Positions 23,856-35,877 are shown, numbered from the stretch's first letter. The stretch: DNA of 64,000 nucleotides from Azadirachta indica (GCA_022749755.1 CM040442.1:14048457-14112456), one strand, 5' to 3'. Numbers and translations are program-made. Notes: a model not told the origin generated them from the sequence alone.

Positions 23856-24990
23856 CTAAAAAAAACTCTTTTAGAATTATTATAACTTTGGTGGCTCATT
23901 GTGACTTAAAGTTACATCAAATAGGTATGAAAACCACCTTTCTGAATGAGAATTTAGAAGAAGAAGTTTATATGGTCAACCCTTAGGTTCTTCTGTTAAA
24001 AGAAAACAACATATGGTGTATAAACTTAAGAAATCAATATGTAGACTTAAGCAAGCTTCCCTCCAATGCTATCTTAAATTCAATAATACCGTCACTTCTT
24101 TTGGATTTTAAAAAAGTATTGTTGATTGGTGTGTATATCTAAATATTAATGGGAACAAGTTTATATTTTTAATTTTGCATGTTGATGACATCTTGCTTGC
24201 TACTAATGATTTTGGTTTATTACATGAGACCAAGAAATTTCTCTCTAAGAACTTTAAAATAAAGGATGTAGGATAGGCAGCTTATGTAATTGCAATAGAA
24301 ATACTCTAAGATAGATCACAAGGATTGTTAAACGTGTCTTAAAAAGCATATATTAATAAAGTTCTACAGAGATTCAAAATGGAAAATGTATAGCAAGTGT
24401 TGTTCCAATTTACATAAGAGTTGAATTTAGCTATATCCAATGCCCAAAAAATGAATTAGAAATTCCTTATGCATCAATTGTTGGGAGTTTAATGTATATT
24501 CGAACTTATGCTAGGCCAGACATCAATTTCATTGTTGGGATGCTTGGCCAATATGAAAGCCATCCAGGATTGGATCAGTGGAAGGCTCGCAAGGAAGTAT
24601 TCTAGTATTTGTAAAGAACAAAAGAATACATGCTTACTTATCACAGATTTAATCATTTTAAGTTGATTGAATATTCAAATTTGGACTTTGTTGGAAGTGT
24701 TGATATAAGGAAATCCACTTTTGGCTATCTGTTCCTTTTAGCTAGAGAAGTAGTCTCATGGAAAAGTCCATCGCAATCTGTCATTTCTGCGTCCAATATA
24801 GAAGTTGAATTCATGGTGTGCTTTAAAGTCACAATTCAAGGAAATCGGTTGTGAAATTTTATTTCAAGACTTGGAATAAACTAAGAAAACCCCACAAAGT
24901 CTTGAAAAATTTTGGTTTAGGCCATTCAAAAATACATTGTGCTTTTGTTGAATTTATTGATACGCCTTCATAGGGATATAAAATATCCCA
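23856..24990 (+). pseudogene. Copia A, segment 3: rest of reverse transcriptase and RNase H
   Basis: RT continues directly after the copia B insertion: RIIITLVAHCDLKLHQ, then TTFLNENLEEEVYM (near 23925). The YVDD-equivalent region near 24180 reads HVDDILLA-like. RNase H is seen in 24630-24854 (SNLDFVGSVDIRKSTFGYLF, VVSWKSPSQSVISAS). Stops are common and the end near 24990 is uncertain. No right LTR or polypurine tract could be recognised. Confidence 0.7.
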
Positions 24991-25699
24991 AATAGTCAAT
25001 CTTTAATAAACAAAACCAACATTTGGATTGCTTAGTATACAATTAGTTTTGTTGAAGGATGGAAAGAGTTACTATAAGATGATGCATATAATTAGGCCAA
25101 TTGTCATTGTAGATCAATATGTCATAAAAAAAATTACCAAAATAAAGCAACGAAGACAGTTGAATAATTCATGTTAGCCTTAAAGCTCATAACTTATTAT
25201 TTTAATAATAACAAATATTGATATCCTTAAATAACCAAATTCTTCTTATAGCATATATTGCGATATTTCTAACATAAAAAACTCGAATGCAATTGTGAAG
25301 ATTCAAAAAACATTCAAGTAAAGCATAATACCCTTTGAGTAAATTGAAGAACAAAGTCATAAGCTTGATATTTTGTTATGTGTTGTTTTGTATGTTTGTG
25401 TATTTATGTGTATAGGATATTTGTGTCAAGCTCAAGGGTATTTTAAAAACAAATGTTTTTAAAGTTTCGAAAATAGGACCAAATTACAATATTTTGAAAC
25501 CCAAAAAATGCACCAAATGCAAAATTTTCAAATTGTTAGAAAACCAGGTACTGTTCACGACCCATCTGAATTGGGCTAAACCAGAACGACAATTCAATGA
25601 ACCAGTGAACAATTTTTGTCAACTAAAAATGTAATTCGATCGACCAAATTGAAGACAAAAAGGGTGCAAATTTGGCCAAGCATCCAGTTGACCGAATTT
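24991..25699. other. Repeat-derived sequence without a gene
   Basis: No coding motif. Bases 25370-25600 have the look of LTR-type non-coding sequence (long T-rich and A-rich alternations, GTTCACGACCC near 25554), but no partner LTR was found. Confidence 0.3.
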
Positions 25700-26008
25700 A
25701 ACCACAAAGAAAAAATATTAATCTTCCCCTGATTTATTAGCTTTTTATAAACTACACCCATATTATTTTAAAACTATCATTTATCCCCTGACATTTTTAT
25801 TTTTTTTATTTTACTCTTTTGTTTAAATAAATAATTTAAGAACTGAACCAAACTAATGATTTGAACAAGAACTAATTTTTTCAAAATTGCAAAAAATATA
25901 AGTTTTTAGTGAGAATCGAACTTGAAAACTATGTGAAAAGTACCCACGCCTTAACCACTACATTACTTCAACTTTATTAATAATTTATACAAATCTTACT
26001 ATATAAAC
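25700..26008 (-). repeat. Inverted-repeat arm 1 with tRNA-like core (SINE-like)
   Basis: The reverse complement aligns over about 300 bases with 28020-28339. The minus strand contains TAGTGGTTAAGGCG (A-box-like) and AAGTTCGATTCTC (B-box-like), near 25950 and 25915 respectively. It may be a minus-strand SINE or one arm of a long-inverted-end element. Confidence 0.6.
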
Positions 26009-26428
26009 CTTATTTTATAAGTTTTAATTAATATAAAAAATGCAATAATTTAAAAACCCAAATAGAAATAAAATAATAAATAATTTAATTATTATACATA
26101 ATTTTAATATTATTTTAATTTGAATTTATAATATCCCATATAATAATTTTATTTTATATAGATAACAATTTTATTTTATGTAATACATCTGAAGTGATTA
26201 TTATTAACAATAATAATAACTTTAAATTTGAATTATTTTAATAATTATAAAATTATTTTTAAATTATTACATCTTTTATATTAAAATTGTTTATAATCAT
26301 TAAAATATTTATTATTTTATTTTTATTTGATTTTTAAATTATTACATCTTTTTTACTAATTAAAACTTTCCTTTCATTTTAAAAAAAATATTAGTTAAAA
26401 CTATTTTTAATCTTAAAAATAATAATTA
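26009..26428. other. AT-rich spacer between repeat arm and inverted-end element
   Basis: Very AT-rich simple sequence with no repeat partner or ORF. Confidence 0.4.
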
Positions 26429-27973
26429 GGAAAAATTACATCTACCCCTTGTTATATTCGATTTGTAATATTTTCAACCATGTTAGAAAAAAATACACAA
26501 AATCTCCCCTGCCGTCAAGATTGGTATGTTAAGTTAACAAAAAATTTATAGTTTTACTAAAATGCCCTTGAAGTCATTGCAATTGTGTTAAAGCGGTCGT
26601 CATCAGCAGAAAAATGGTGACTTTGACATTAAATTTATAAATATATTACGTAATTTATTAATAAATTTATTTAAATTTATTTGGTTTATAAATATTTTAA
26701 ATTTAATTTAAGTTGTGAAAAAATTATAAATTATGTATTTATATTTATATATAAATATATTGTTAAATAAATAGGAATTAAATTTATTATTCATATAAAT
26801 ATATGCATCACTCCACCACACAAAACAAAACATATATTTTATTATCAATTAATTTTTTTAATTAATAAAAATTAAAAAATTATGTGCTGCATTGAAATTC
26901 TCTTCACTTGTCCATGGTTTGGCATCCATAACTGGTACCATTAAACACGGAACAAAGCTTGGCTAATAAAACATGATGGGAAGGGAAATGGCGAGATACC
27001 AGTTCTTCCAAAGTCAAAGACTTCGTTGCCAAATGAGTATGGAGAAACAAGACGAGAAAGCATTAAAGGAACAAGCTTGGCTGATAAAACTACTTTAGGT
27101 GTTAATAGGGTTCAAACGATGATAAACATCCTTGTTTCAACTCGGATTCCTCATTACCAAAGACTCATCCTCATCACAATTGATCAAAGCAAGTATTTCT
27201 TTTTCCTATCTTTTCCAAATCTCTATCTACCCAACCCATAATAAATTATTTTTTTTTCAATATCTACCAAACCATTCATCCAAAATTCACCAAAAATTAA
27301 AAAAAACATTACGCCATTACTAATTCATAAAAAAATTCTTAGTCATCTACCTAAACATTCAAAGAAACTCATAACAAATTTTAAAAGAAGTAACTCAGCC
27401 ACACCAATCAAATCTACCAAATATAAAACTCTTCTCGCAAAAATTAATCATCGAAATCTCCAAATCAACTCATCCATCTCAGGCAAGCATGGTAGGGGTT
27501 GAACAAAGAGAGGTAAAAAGCTAGCAATAGAAATAGAAGGAGAAGAAAAAGAGATGGGTGAGAGACCAACAAAAGAAGTATAAGGAAAAAGAGAAAAGAG
27601 GGGTGAAAGGCGTATAAGAGGAGAAGGAGAAGAGAAAAGAAGAGAGGGGATAAGGAGAAGAGAGGGTGAGAGGCAGAGAAAGTTTAGATCTAAGGTTTTC
27701 TTTTGATTTTAATTTATGTAATTTTAAATTATTTTAATTATAAAATAAAATTTTATTTATTTAAACTTTTAATATGTAAAAATTTAATATCCATCATAGA
27801 AAAGAAATTTTGTTTGCCATATCAGCTTTTACTATTTTGAAAGTCCTTTTTACCCTTAAAAAGTTTACTCATACCGTTAAGTTCTTGACGGCAAGAGGGA
27901 TTTTGTGTATTTTTTCTTATAGGATTGAAAATGTTATGATTCGAATCTAACAAGGGAGTAGATGTAGCTTTCC
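26429..27973. mobile_element. Non-autonomous element with ~110-bp inverted ends
   Basis: The left end (26429 on: GGAAAAATTACATCTACCCC) and the reverse complement of the right end (GGAAAGCTACATCTACTCCC) stay alignable for about 110 bases. They pass through GTTA-ATTCGA, ATACACAAAATC and TGCCGTCAAGA. The interior has a purine-rich block at 27480-27690 and no transposase. I found no convincing target duplication. It is related to the scrap at 10344-10445. The short ORFs at 27026-27323 have no recognisable domain. Confidence 0.65.
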
Positions 27974-27975
27974 AT

Positions 27976-27981
<6 letters not shown>

Positions 27982-28006
<25 letters not shown>
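27982..28006. repeat. (TA)n microsatellite
   Basis: An uninterrupted TA run beside the right inverted end. Other (TA)n runs lie at about 42924-42952, 44356-44378, 58390-58411 and 61087-61121. Confidence 0.9.
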
Positions 28007-28019
28007 CACGGTTGAAAAT

Positions 28020-28339
28020 GTTTACATAGTAAGGACTGTATAAATTATTAATGAAATTGAAGTGACTTAGTGGGTTAAGGCATAGGCATTTTTCATATAG
28101 TTATTAGGTTTGATTCCAACTAAAAACTTACTTTTTTTACAATTTTAATAAAATCAGTTCTTATGCAAACTAGTGGTTCGTTTCGGTTCAGTTCATACTT
28201 AAATTATTTATTTAATTTGAAAGGTAAAATCGAAAAAATGTAACGTCGAGCGGTATATTGTAATTTTAAAATAATAGGTGTGTAACTGATAAAAAGTTAA
28301 TAAATCAAGGAAAATTTTGGTATTTGCAATTAAGCCTAA
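28020..28339 (+). repeat. Inverted-repeat arm 2 with tRNA-like core (SINE-like)
   Basis: Plus-strand partner of 25700-26008. TTAGTGGGTTAAGGC (near 28068) resembles an A box and GGTTTGATTCC (28107-28117) a B box. The aligned outer part includes AAATTATTTATTTAA and GTTAATAAATCA blocks. Confidence 0.6.
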
Positions 28340-28959
28340 ATTTGTCACCTAATTAACTAAAACGCACAAAAATTTGAATTTTCAAACCTTTAATGGCTAG
28401 TTTTTGAATTCATTATAAATTGAGACTTCAAACTCATTTTAAAACTCTTGGAACACATTTTTTAAAAACATAAAATGCTTACAAAGTTTTTACACATATT
28501 TTTCAACTTGAAATTATCATATACATAATTGAATCTTTAAAAATATTCATTTGTACTACTTATCTTATGAGAGATCAATTTATAAGTGTTCTTTTCTCTT
28601 TAATTTAATTTTTTATTATAAAGAAGTGAAAGAAGTGGATCTTTCATTTGGTTGAGATTATAGTTAAATGTTTGGGTTGAACAAACACTTGTAAGGGTTA
28701 CTTGGCAATTCTCTTGATTGTAATTTGAAGTTTTGTGTGATCAAAACTTAGTTATTTAGTGAAATCTTCAAGTAGAGCTTGAAAGAGTGGACATAAGCCA
28801 AATGTTTGCCAAACCATTATAAATCCAGTATTCTCTTAACACTATCTCTTTTACATTATTGTATATATTGTATTTTGTGAGTTTAGGTTAAAACTCGAAT
28901 TTGTTGTTATTATTTGTCAAAAACCCAATTCACTGTCCTTCTTAGGTTGCACATTAGTA
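28340..28959. other. LTR-like non-coding sequence
   Basis: It has a promoter/leader-like texture. A block near 28790-28835 (GAGTGGACATAAGCC, then ACCATTATAAATCCAGT) is of a kind often seen near the 3' end of plant LTRs, by recall. No matching second LTR was found in the window. The boundary with the gypsy fragment that follows is abrupt. Confidence 0.3.
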
Positions 28960-30976
28960 TTTCAATTCATTCATCAAATTTTGAAAAGTAGAAGGAACAT
29001 TTAACAACCCAAAAAGCACTGCCAGGAACTCAAAATGGCTTTCATAGGTGCAAAATATTATCTTATGAACATTTGATTCAATGGCTCGAACCTAGTGATG
29101 GTTGGATCTGAGGTCAATCTAGTGATAGTTGGATTTGAGGTCAAGCTTTGAAAAAAATTTGGTACCATTTAACTCATCTAGCAACTAGTCAATAACTAGT
29201 ATGTGAAATGTGTCCTTAACTGTAATGTTATTAAAGCATAGTAGTTTACACACGTACGCAACCTTCCATCTACCTAACGAACCATCAAAACTAGAGAAAA
29301 TAATGGACTTCGATTATGATATGTATTACCTACACTCAACATCTCCCATACTAATTTCTCAATTTTTAATTTTCGATAATAAGGATATTGATATGGGCTT
29401 ATATTAACAAGATGGCTTCCGTGTATCAAAGATTTTGGAGGTTGCCCTTTCGTTCCTTAAACACCCCGGCAAATTCACGTAGAAGTTCTTTTAATTCATG
29501 ATCCATTGTTTGAAGACAACTTCTAGTATCACTTTTAGAAATATGGAGCAAAGGACCACGCCTTACCATCTTGCTAATTATCTGATCTCCAATGACTCCC
29601 AAGTCTGAGCACGTGAGACCTCCAATTTTGTGCATTAGCCCATTCAACTTAAACACCATGTGTCTTTGCTGGAAATCCTATTGAATTGGCCACTCAACAC
29701 TTAACACTGTTTAGCAACCCGTTAATGGTAGAACATAAAAGTCAGCTTCGTTTTGAACACTTTGAAGAGAATCAGAGAAGCCAGTACAATGACTATCACA
29801 AATCAAATGGGTCCTATTGGCCACCATTACTTGAATTTTGCTTCCATGAACCACTTGAAGTGCAAACTGGGCAACCGTAGAAGGATCCATAAAATTATGG
29901 GTGCTACTGCTATCCACCAAAATCGATGTTGTGGTGCCCTTTATCACTCCGAGGACACGCAATGTTTGAGGATGACTGGACCCCATCATTACATGAAGAG
30001 ATACCTTTACCATTTTGTGTTTGTTGTGCATCAACTTCCCTGACATCTTCAAGTGTCCTTTGTTCACCCTCTATCAATGTTTCTTCTTCTACTTGACTCT
30101 TTTAACCACGAATAATTGCGGATTACAACATTTATGTACCAAAGCAAACTTATCATCACAGTAATAACACAATCCCCACTGTTTTCGATCTTTTAATTCT
30201 TCGGGGGTTAAGTGTTTAACCAGCAAAATATACATATTTGGCTGCATCCTAGCAACCCCTAGAGCTGAAGTTGGGGTGTTGTAAGCTTCCTCCGAATATT
30301 GCACTTTTCCTTGACAAGCCGAGCAAAGCCAATATAGCTGTTGACAGCTGTAGTCCCTAAATCTTCACCTTTAAGCAAATTTCATCCTAACCGGGATAGT
30401 CTTTCAAATGCTTCTTGGTGTAGCAGTATGGTGGTCTTTTGCTTGAATTGTGATAATACCTTGAAAGCATCTTCAAATTCCTTCAGTTTAAATCGCTAGG
30501 CAAAGCTCGTGTAAATTTAACCCATGTTACTGGTCCCTTTGTTTATGCCATCTAGCGATAATACTATAATGTTATACCTTCAAGATGAAAAGAAGCAAGT
30601 TGACCTATTTTTTTTCTTGCTCTAGTACTCTAGTAGTCGCAAAGAACTCTTCAACCCTATAAATCCACCCATTTGAGTCTTCTCTATTGAAGTTTGGAAA
30701 GTTGAGTTTTAGATGTTAGTTGGTAGTTTTTGGAGAAGACAAACTAGATGGTTCCACTATATTAGAGTGATTTCTTGGTCTTAGACTAAGGTAAACACTT
30801 GCACTGACAAGGCAGTACTGGGCACTCAGTTGATCAAACTTAGAATCCAAAGCCTGAAGTTTTCTAAGAATCTCCTGCATGGTCGCATCTTGATTCTCAA
30901 ACTTCTCATAAGTCTTAAAATCTGCTTCTTCTTTTTTTTTTTTTTTTTTAATTTTTTACCTAGAATTGTTAGCCAT
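28960..30976 (-). pseudogene. Ty3/gypsy gag-protease-RT fragment, broken
   Basis: Read on the minus strand from an ATG at 30976. Gag comes first, with a recognisable core (FEDAFKVLSQFKQKTTILLH, near 30440). Next is a zinc knuckle CYYCDDKFALVHKC (near 30150, C-x2-C-x7-H-x-C), then an aspartic protease (ILVDSSSTHNFMD near 29900; D-S-G expected, here D-S-S). A protease-RT linker follows (SCLQTMDHELKELLREFAGV, near 29490). RT remnants run to PSTFQNLMNELKY near 28965. Frames change and stops are many. The rest of pol is absent. A 27-bp tandem duplication lies within RT (29092-29145). Confidence 0.8.
29092..29145. repeat. 27-bp tandem duplication inside gypsy RT
   Basis: Adjacent copies CTAGTGATGGTTGGATCTGA... 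and CTAGTGATAGTTGGATTTGA..., each 27 bases (nine codons), so the reading frame is kept. Confidence 0.75.
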
Positions 30977-31160
30977 ATGTTAAATTTGACACCAATTGAA
31001 ATGCTCAAAAGATAAAAATGATGCTAAGAGATTAGGAAATTTAGGAATGGTTTTCCGAGATAACCGTTCTCTCCAAAGAGTTGTACTTTTTTAGTATAAA
31101 ATATATCCCATAAAAATACTCACTTAAACACAATTCTAAATAAACTGAAACATAACAAGT
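30977..31160 (-). repeat. Gypsy untranslated leader
   Basis: Sequence upstream of the gypsy gag start. A possible primer-binding-like string TTGGTGTCAAAT lies at 30983-30994 (minus strand). The part from 31000 is repeated at 6590-6780 beside the reticulon gene. Confidence 0.5.
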
Positions 31161-32340
31161 TATTCAACTCGGTCAATATAACCTACCCAATTAACTCATA
31201 ATGTATAATAACAATTTCCTATGGATAAGGCATGTATACAGTGTTCATTATGACTTATAGATGAATAATAACACTAGATGAATATAATATGCATATATAG
31301 TTGGAGCTCTTTTATAATATAGACCACACAAAATTAGTATTGTTTCACTTACTAAAACTAAAGAATTGGATTTGTGAATCAAAAGAATTTCACAATGATT
31401 AATCTAAGTAAACTCTTTCAATTTCCGTCTCTTTCTCTATAATCCTTAACACTCTCACCACCAAAAATCTCGCCTTGCTTCTCATTACTCCCTCTCCAGT
31501 GAGATTTCTTCCATTTTTCTCAGCTTTTCGTACGTTCTTCTTTAATAAATATAAATTTTCAACTAAATCTAGATTTATGATAGCTTATTTTTATCTTATG
31601 GTGGTTTTTCTCCACCTAATAGTGTTTTGTATCCATCTAAATCTAAATATGTGGTGACTTTGTTGGTTTTTGTTTGTTTATAATAGTATGATATTATTTT
31701 CTCACAAATATAAAAGTTTGAAAACCTATATGAAGAATTTGTAGACGTTATGTTCTAGATCTGGAGGGTTTTACATTATAAGAAGTTTATTGAAGAAGGT
31801 CTATTGTAGCATGAATCAAGAAGATCACCTAGGGTTGGAGAGTAAAGAGAAAGAGTTGTGGAAAAGGTTCTATTAGGGTCTCTAATTTAAAATATTTTTT
31901 TGAGCTAAAAATACCATGTACTTCAATGAGTTATGATTTATTCGATTATATATTATAATGGATCTCTCTACTATCTTGAAGATATGGATATAAATCTACA
32001 ATAGTTTGTAATATTTTATTTGAAATGAAATGAAGGATATTCTTACTTTAAAAAAACAATGATAAAATCTTAACACAAATTTACAATGTACACTTTTAAT
32101 TAGTGTATTAAAAAACCACATTAATTTTGATAATTTACTTTTTAAAAAATCTACTAAAAAAGTTCAATTAAACAATGTTCTCTTAACTCTTTATTTTTCA
32201 CAAACCACATAAATAAGTTTGATAATTATTAATTTTGATAGCTTACACTTAAATATAGATCAAAAGTTAAGATGATTTCCCGACCCAACCAAATTTTACT
32301 CCAAACTACTTAATTAAGTGGCAAAATCACTTTGTCTCAC
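31161..32340. other. Intergenic sequence, no gene seen
   Basis: The ORF at 31475-31657 has no recognisable domain. I found no splice-compatible gene structure or repeat partner. Confidence 0.45.
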
Positions 32341-32343
32341 TAA

Positions 32344-32769
32344 GGTAGAGTTTTTTTCTTTTTTTTTTTTATCTAAAGTTTGAACATGGCTGAATTTTAA
32401 ATTTGACTGAAATCGAAATTTGATTGATATGTTTTTTTACTTAAAATATCTGAATATAAATGTTAAGTTGTTTGTTTTTATAAAAATAAAAAAATAAAAC
32501 TAATATGTTAACATATATGCCTTAAAAAATTTGAAATTAATATGTTAAATTATTGACAAATATAAATATTAAATAATAAACTAAAGGTATTATTGAGAAA
32601 TAAAATATTTAATTTATCATACATTTGATTATTAAGGTTTAATTTTAAATTTTTAACTTAATTACATTTAAACATTTTAGTAAATTTTCAAATATAAGTT
32701 AAAAAACAAATAACTCTTAAATATTTAAATAATTTTATTTAAATTTTAGTTTAAAAAGCAAATATATCC
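32344..32769. mobile_element. Tourist-like MITE (PIF/Harbinger type)
   Basis: The left end (GGTAGAGTTTTTTTC..., then TTTGAACATGGCTGAATTTTAA) resembles the Harbinger right end at 17853 read in reverse. Internal blocks AAATGTTAAGTTGTTTGTTTT and the reverse complement of the segment near 32700 pair with each other. TAA flanks both sides (32341-32343, 32770-32772). It is 426 bp with no coding capacity. The outermost bases match less well than in the autonomous element. Confidence 0.55.
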
Positions 32770-32847
32770 TAAATATGACACTCTCCCACCCAACTATGAA
32801 TTGTAAATGAAATTATCTAAAAACTAATTCTAGTATATTCATCCCAT

Positions 32848-33154
32848 AAATAAAATTATTTATATGCTTGTACCAAATTATCTAGAGATTAACGTAAATA
32901 AAATTATCTAAAAGTGGTCTTAATAGACCAAAACAAAATATCATTATCAAAAAAAGAAAAAGACAATCTAATCCCAGATTTTATCTAAGTTAGCTAAACT
33001 TTACTACTGTACATTTAACAAAATTATTTACATGTGGTCTTGTACCAAATTATCTAGACATTAACGTAAATAAAATTATTTAGAAAATGATCTTAAGAGA
33101 ACAAAAAGAATGTCATTATCAAAAGCAAAAAATCTAATCCCAATTTTTATCTAA
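32848..33154. repeat. Diverged tandem duplication, ~140-bp units
   Basis: Units 32848-32989 and 33017-33154 share TTGTACCAAATTATCTAGA, ATTAACGTAAATAAAATTAT, a TCATTATCAAAA block and TCTAATCCCA...TTTATCTAAG. They are diverged by perhaps a fifth. Confidence 0.75.
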
Positions 33155-34018
33155 GATTCCAAATTGTGTTAAACATTTCAAATGTTATATGAAAAAATTT
33201 AAAATGTTGAACATTTGAAATGTAAGCGAACCAAGTCTAAGTTTAATATAATGATTATGTCATTAGATGTGATGTAACCTAACCAAATCCAAGTATGCCA
33301 TAACAGAAAGGACTCCTTTCCTAAAATGCCAACATGTTCGAGCAATGTTAATGTAATTAGAAATACTATTTACATATGCACCCGTAAAATTTAATGAAAA
33401 AATATAAAATTATTTTAACTTTGCTACTAATTTATTGACATATATAATATATGTTATCAATTTATTGAAAGTGATCACTTCACTCTCAAATAACAGTAAA
33501 ATAACTATTTTACTCTTAATTTTTAATAAAATAAAAATATAATATAATTTTAATCCCTAAAACTTTGATAAAATAACAAATCATGATATACTTTAGTCAA
33601 TTACAATATTTTAGTCCCTACTGTTTCATTTATCATCATTCATTAAAATTTTTGAAGGTATAATTCATTTTTTCTCCTTAACATTAAGAAACTATAATTT
33701 TACTCTATTTACTAAAAAATTTGAAGGAAGCACACTTCTTCTACCATTTCTTGTTAGAAAAAATTTACCAACTTCTCTTACTATTTTCTTTTAGAAAAAT
33801 GCATCAATTTATCCTACTATTTTATGTCATCGATCAAATCCCTTAATCTAGTTTCAAAGGTTTTTTTTCCACCTAGTGTTAATTTGTGCTATCTCAACTA
33901 TTGTTCTTCTTCATAATTACTAACACAAGCTACCCAAAAAATAGATCACCAAAAAGACACATATAAACTCACAATACATAGCTTCAATTCACTATTTTAA
34001 AAACGAACAATGATAAAG
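33155..34018. other. AT-rich intergenic sequence
   Basis: No ORF of interest and no repeat pair detected. Confidence 0.4.
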
Positions 34019-34026
34019 ATTGTAAT

Positions 34027-34468
34027 TAGAGGTAAGTGCGACCTAATTCGGTCCGGATTTTTAAAAAATCTGATCAGATCCGAAAATTTCAAGTGTTAAA
34101 TTTTTGAGACTGAACCAAATTAAATAAGAAGAAAAACTCAAACCTGACCGGACCGATTATATATTAGAATTAGATTAAAGTCAGACCGATTGGTCCAACT
34201 TTTAGGTCGATTCGGTTTTCAGATAAATTTATTACCTTTTAAAATTTTTTGGTATATTAAACGACGTCGTTTTATGAAAACACAATAAAATGACGTCGTT
34301 TAAATTAAAAAATAATATTTTCAGTTCAGTCCAAATTTTTAGACCAAAATCATAATTGGACCAAAAATTTCAGATTTTTAATTTTAAAAAGCGAAATCGA
34401 ACCAAATTGATAAAATATTAGATTGAACTTATAAATTTCGATCCAATTTGATTTTTTACCCACTACTA
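34027..34468. mobile_element. hAT-type MITE with exact 8-bp target duplication
   Basis: An 8-bp direct repeat ATTGTAAT flanks it (34019-34026 and 34469-34476). The ends are TAGAGGTAAGTGCG and, reversed, TAGTAGTGGGTAAA, close to the TAGxGGTGGG hAT pattern. It is 442 bp with no transposase. Near the middle are a 12-bp palindrome AACGACGTCGTT (34260-34271) and a second TGACGTCGTTT. Confidence 0.85.
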
Positions 34469-34595
34469 ATTGTAATAATTCGCTTATATGGTTATTGTAA
34501 TTTTCATCAACATTTTTTAAGTACAATTTAATGAAAATTTGTGTTTGAAAAAAAGAGAAAGAAATAATGACTATGGTCATGACAGAGAAAATAAT

Positions 34596-34640
34596 AAAAT
34601 AATAATAATAATAAAATAATAATAATAATAATAATAAATA
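34596..34640. repeat. (AAT)n microsatellite
   Basis: AAT units with a few AAAT interruptions. The minus-strand ORF over it (34350-34670) is low-complexity and not a gene. Confidence 0.9.
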
Positions 34641-35877
34641 ATATAGAAAAGATAAAAGATGAAAATACAAGTGACAATGGAATATTTTAGAACTTTTATA
34701 CTTATATTTTATATTCTAAATAAATAATACAACATATTTATTTAAATACAATGGTAAGGGTAAATTTATATTTTATCAATTTAACATATTAATTGTTGTA
34801 ACAATACAATAAGGACTAAGGTGTTAATATTTATCAAAATGATGTCCTAGTTAATTTATTTAGTCAAAGTTTGGTACTGAACCGTTATTATCCCTTATCT
34901 TTTCAATTTAAAAAATAATAAAATAATCATTTTATCATTAATTAGGCTAAAGTCAACTTTTAATTGTGCATTTAATATATATCAATAAATTATGAGACAA
35001 CTATAAATTAGAAGAAAAAACTGAAAATAACCCCACAGTACGTCCCACTAATGTCAAAAATACCCACATATCCCTATTCAATAAAAAAATTTTGTTAGCT
35101 TAAATGATTTCTTCTTATCTCTATTACAATCATAATAATACCCTCTTAATCGTAACTATTTAATCTAATTTTAGGCTTTAAGAATTAATATATTCTTTAC
35201 CCATAAGATGCAAAAACAGTGGATAATCCACAATTACAGCAACCCCAGCTTCAGCCCTTCTTAAAATTCAAATACATACAAAAAACACGAATTTGAAAGG
35301 TCAAATTCAAACATAATATAGTCCTTTGAAACGTCATGTTCAAGAGTGTCAGCTAGCAATCATATATCCCACCGAACGACGTACATTTTCAAGAAAAATT
35401 TTGGCATCCAAACTATCTACATTATTATAAGGATAAGATTATTATCTATAAAGACAAATAAAGTCCACACCTTCTATTCACTATCTATAGGAATGACCAA
35501 TTTCTTAAAGCAGAGATTTCCAACAACTTCAACTTCGTGCAAACACAACTATAAATTAAAATTTCAATAGAGTTTTTAAAAAAAAAATTGGGGACCTTAT
35601 GAATTAGCAGCATGTGCAGATGGAACAAGAAAACCTGTTGATATATGTCAATCTTTTTCTATGTGATGCCAAAATTGGTAGCTCACAGACATTTTGGTGT
35701 TAGGCATTGCAACGGGCTATCAAAAAAGCTAGCCCTCCCCAATACTTGTAAACCTGCTAGATCCTAATAGACCGCAAGTTTTCCTATGCGTATAATTCTT
35801 TACCAGCTCATTAGTATCTTGCATCTTGTGATTTGAGAAGAGACTACAATCTTGGTCTCAACTCATGGCCATATTTG
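34641..35877. other. Intergenic sequence and likely 3' UTR of the carrier gene
   Basis: AT-rich up to about 35580. The last 250 bases, adjoining the carrier stop codon on the minus strand, are more complex and probably hold its 3' UTR. The ORF at 35346-35570 has no recognisable domain. Confidence 0.4.

Noticed and set aside
34350..34670. Minus-strand 106-codon ORF
   Set aside because: Tyr/Leu-rich translation of the (AAT)n microsatellite and MITE end; low complexity.
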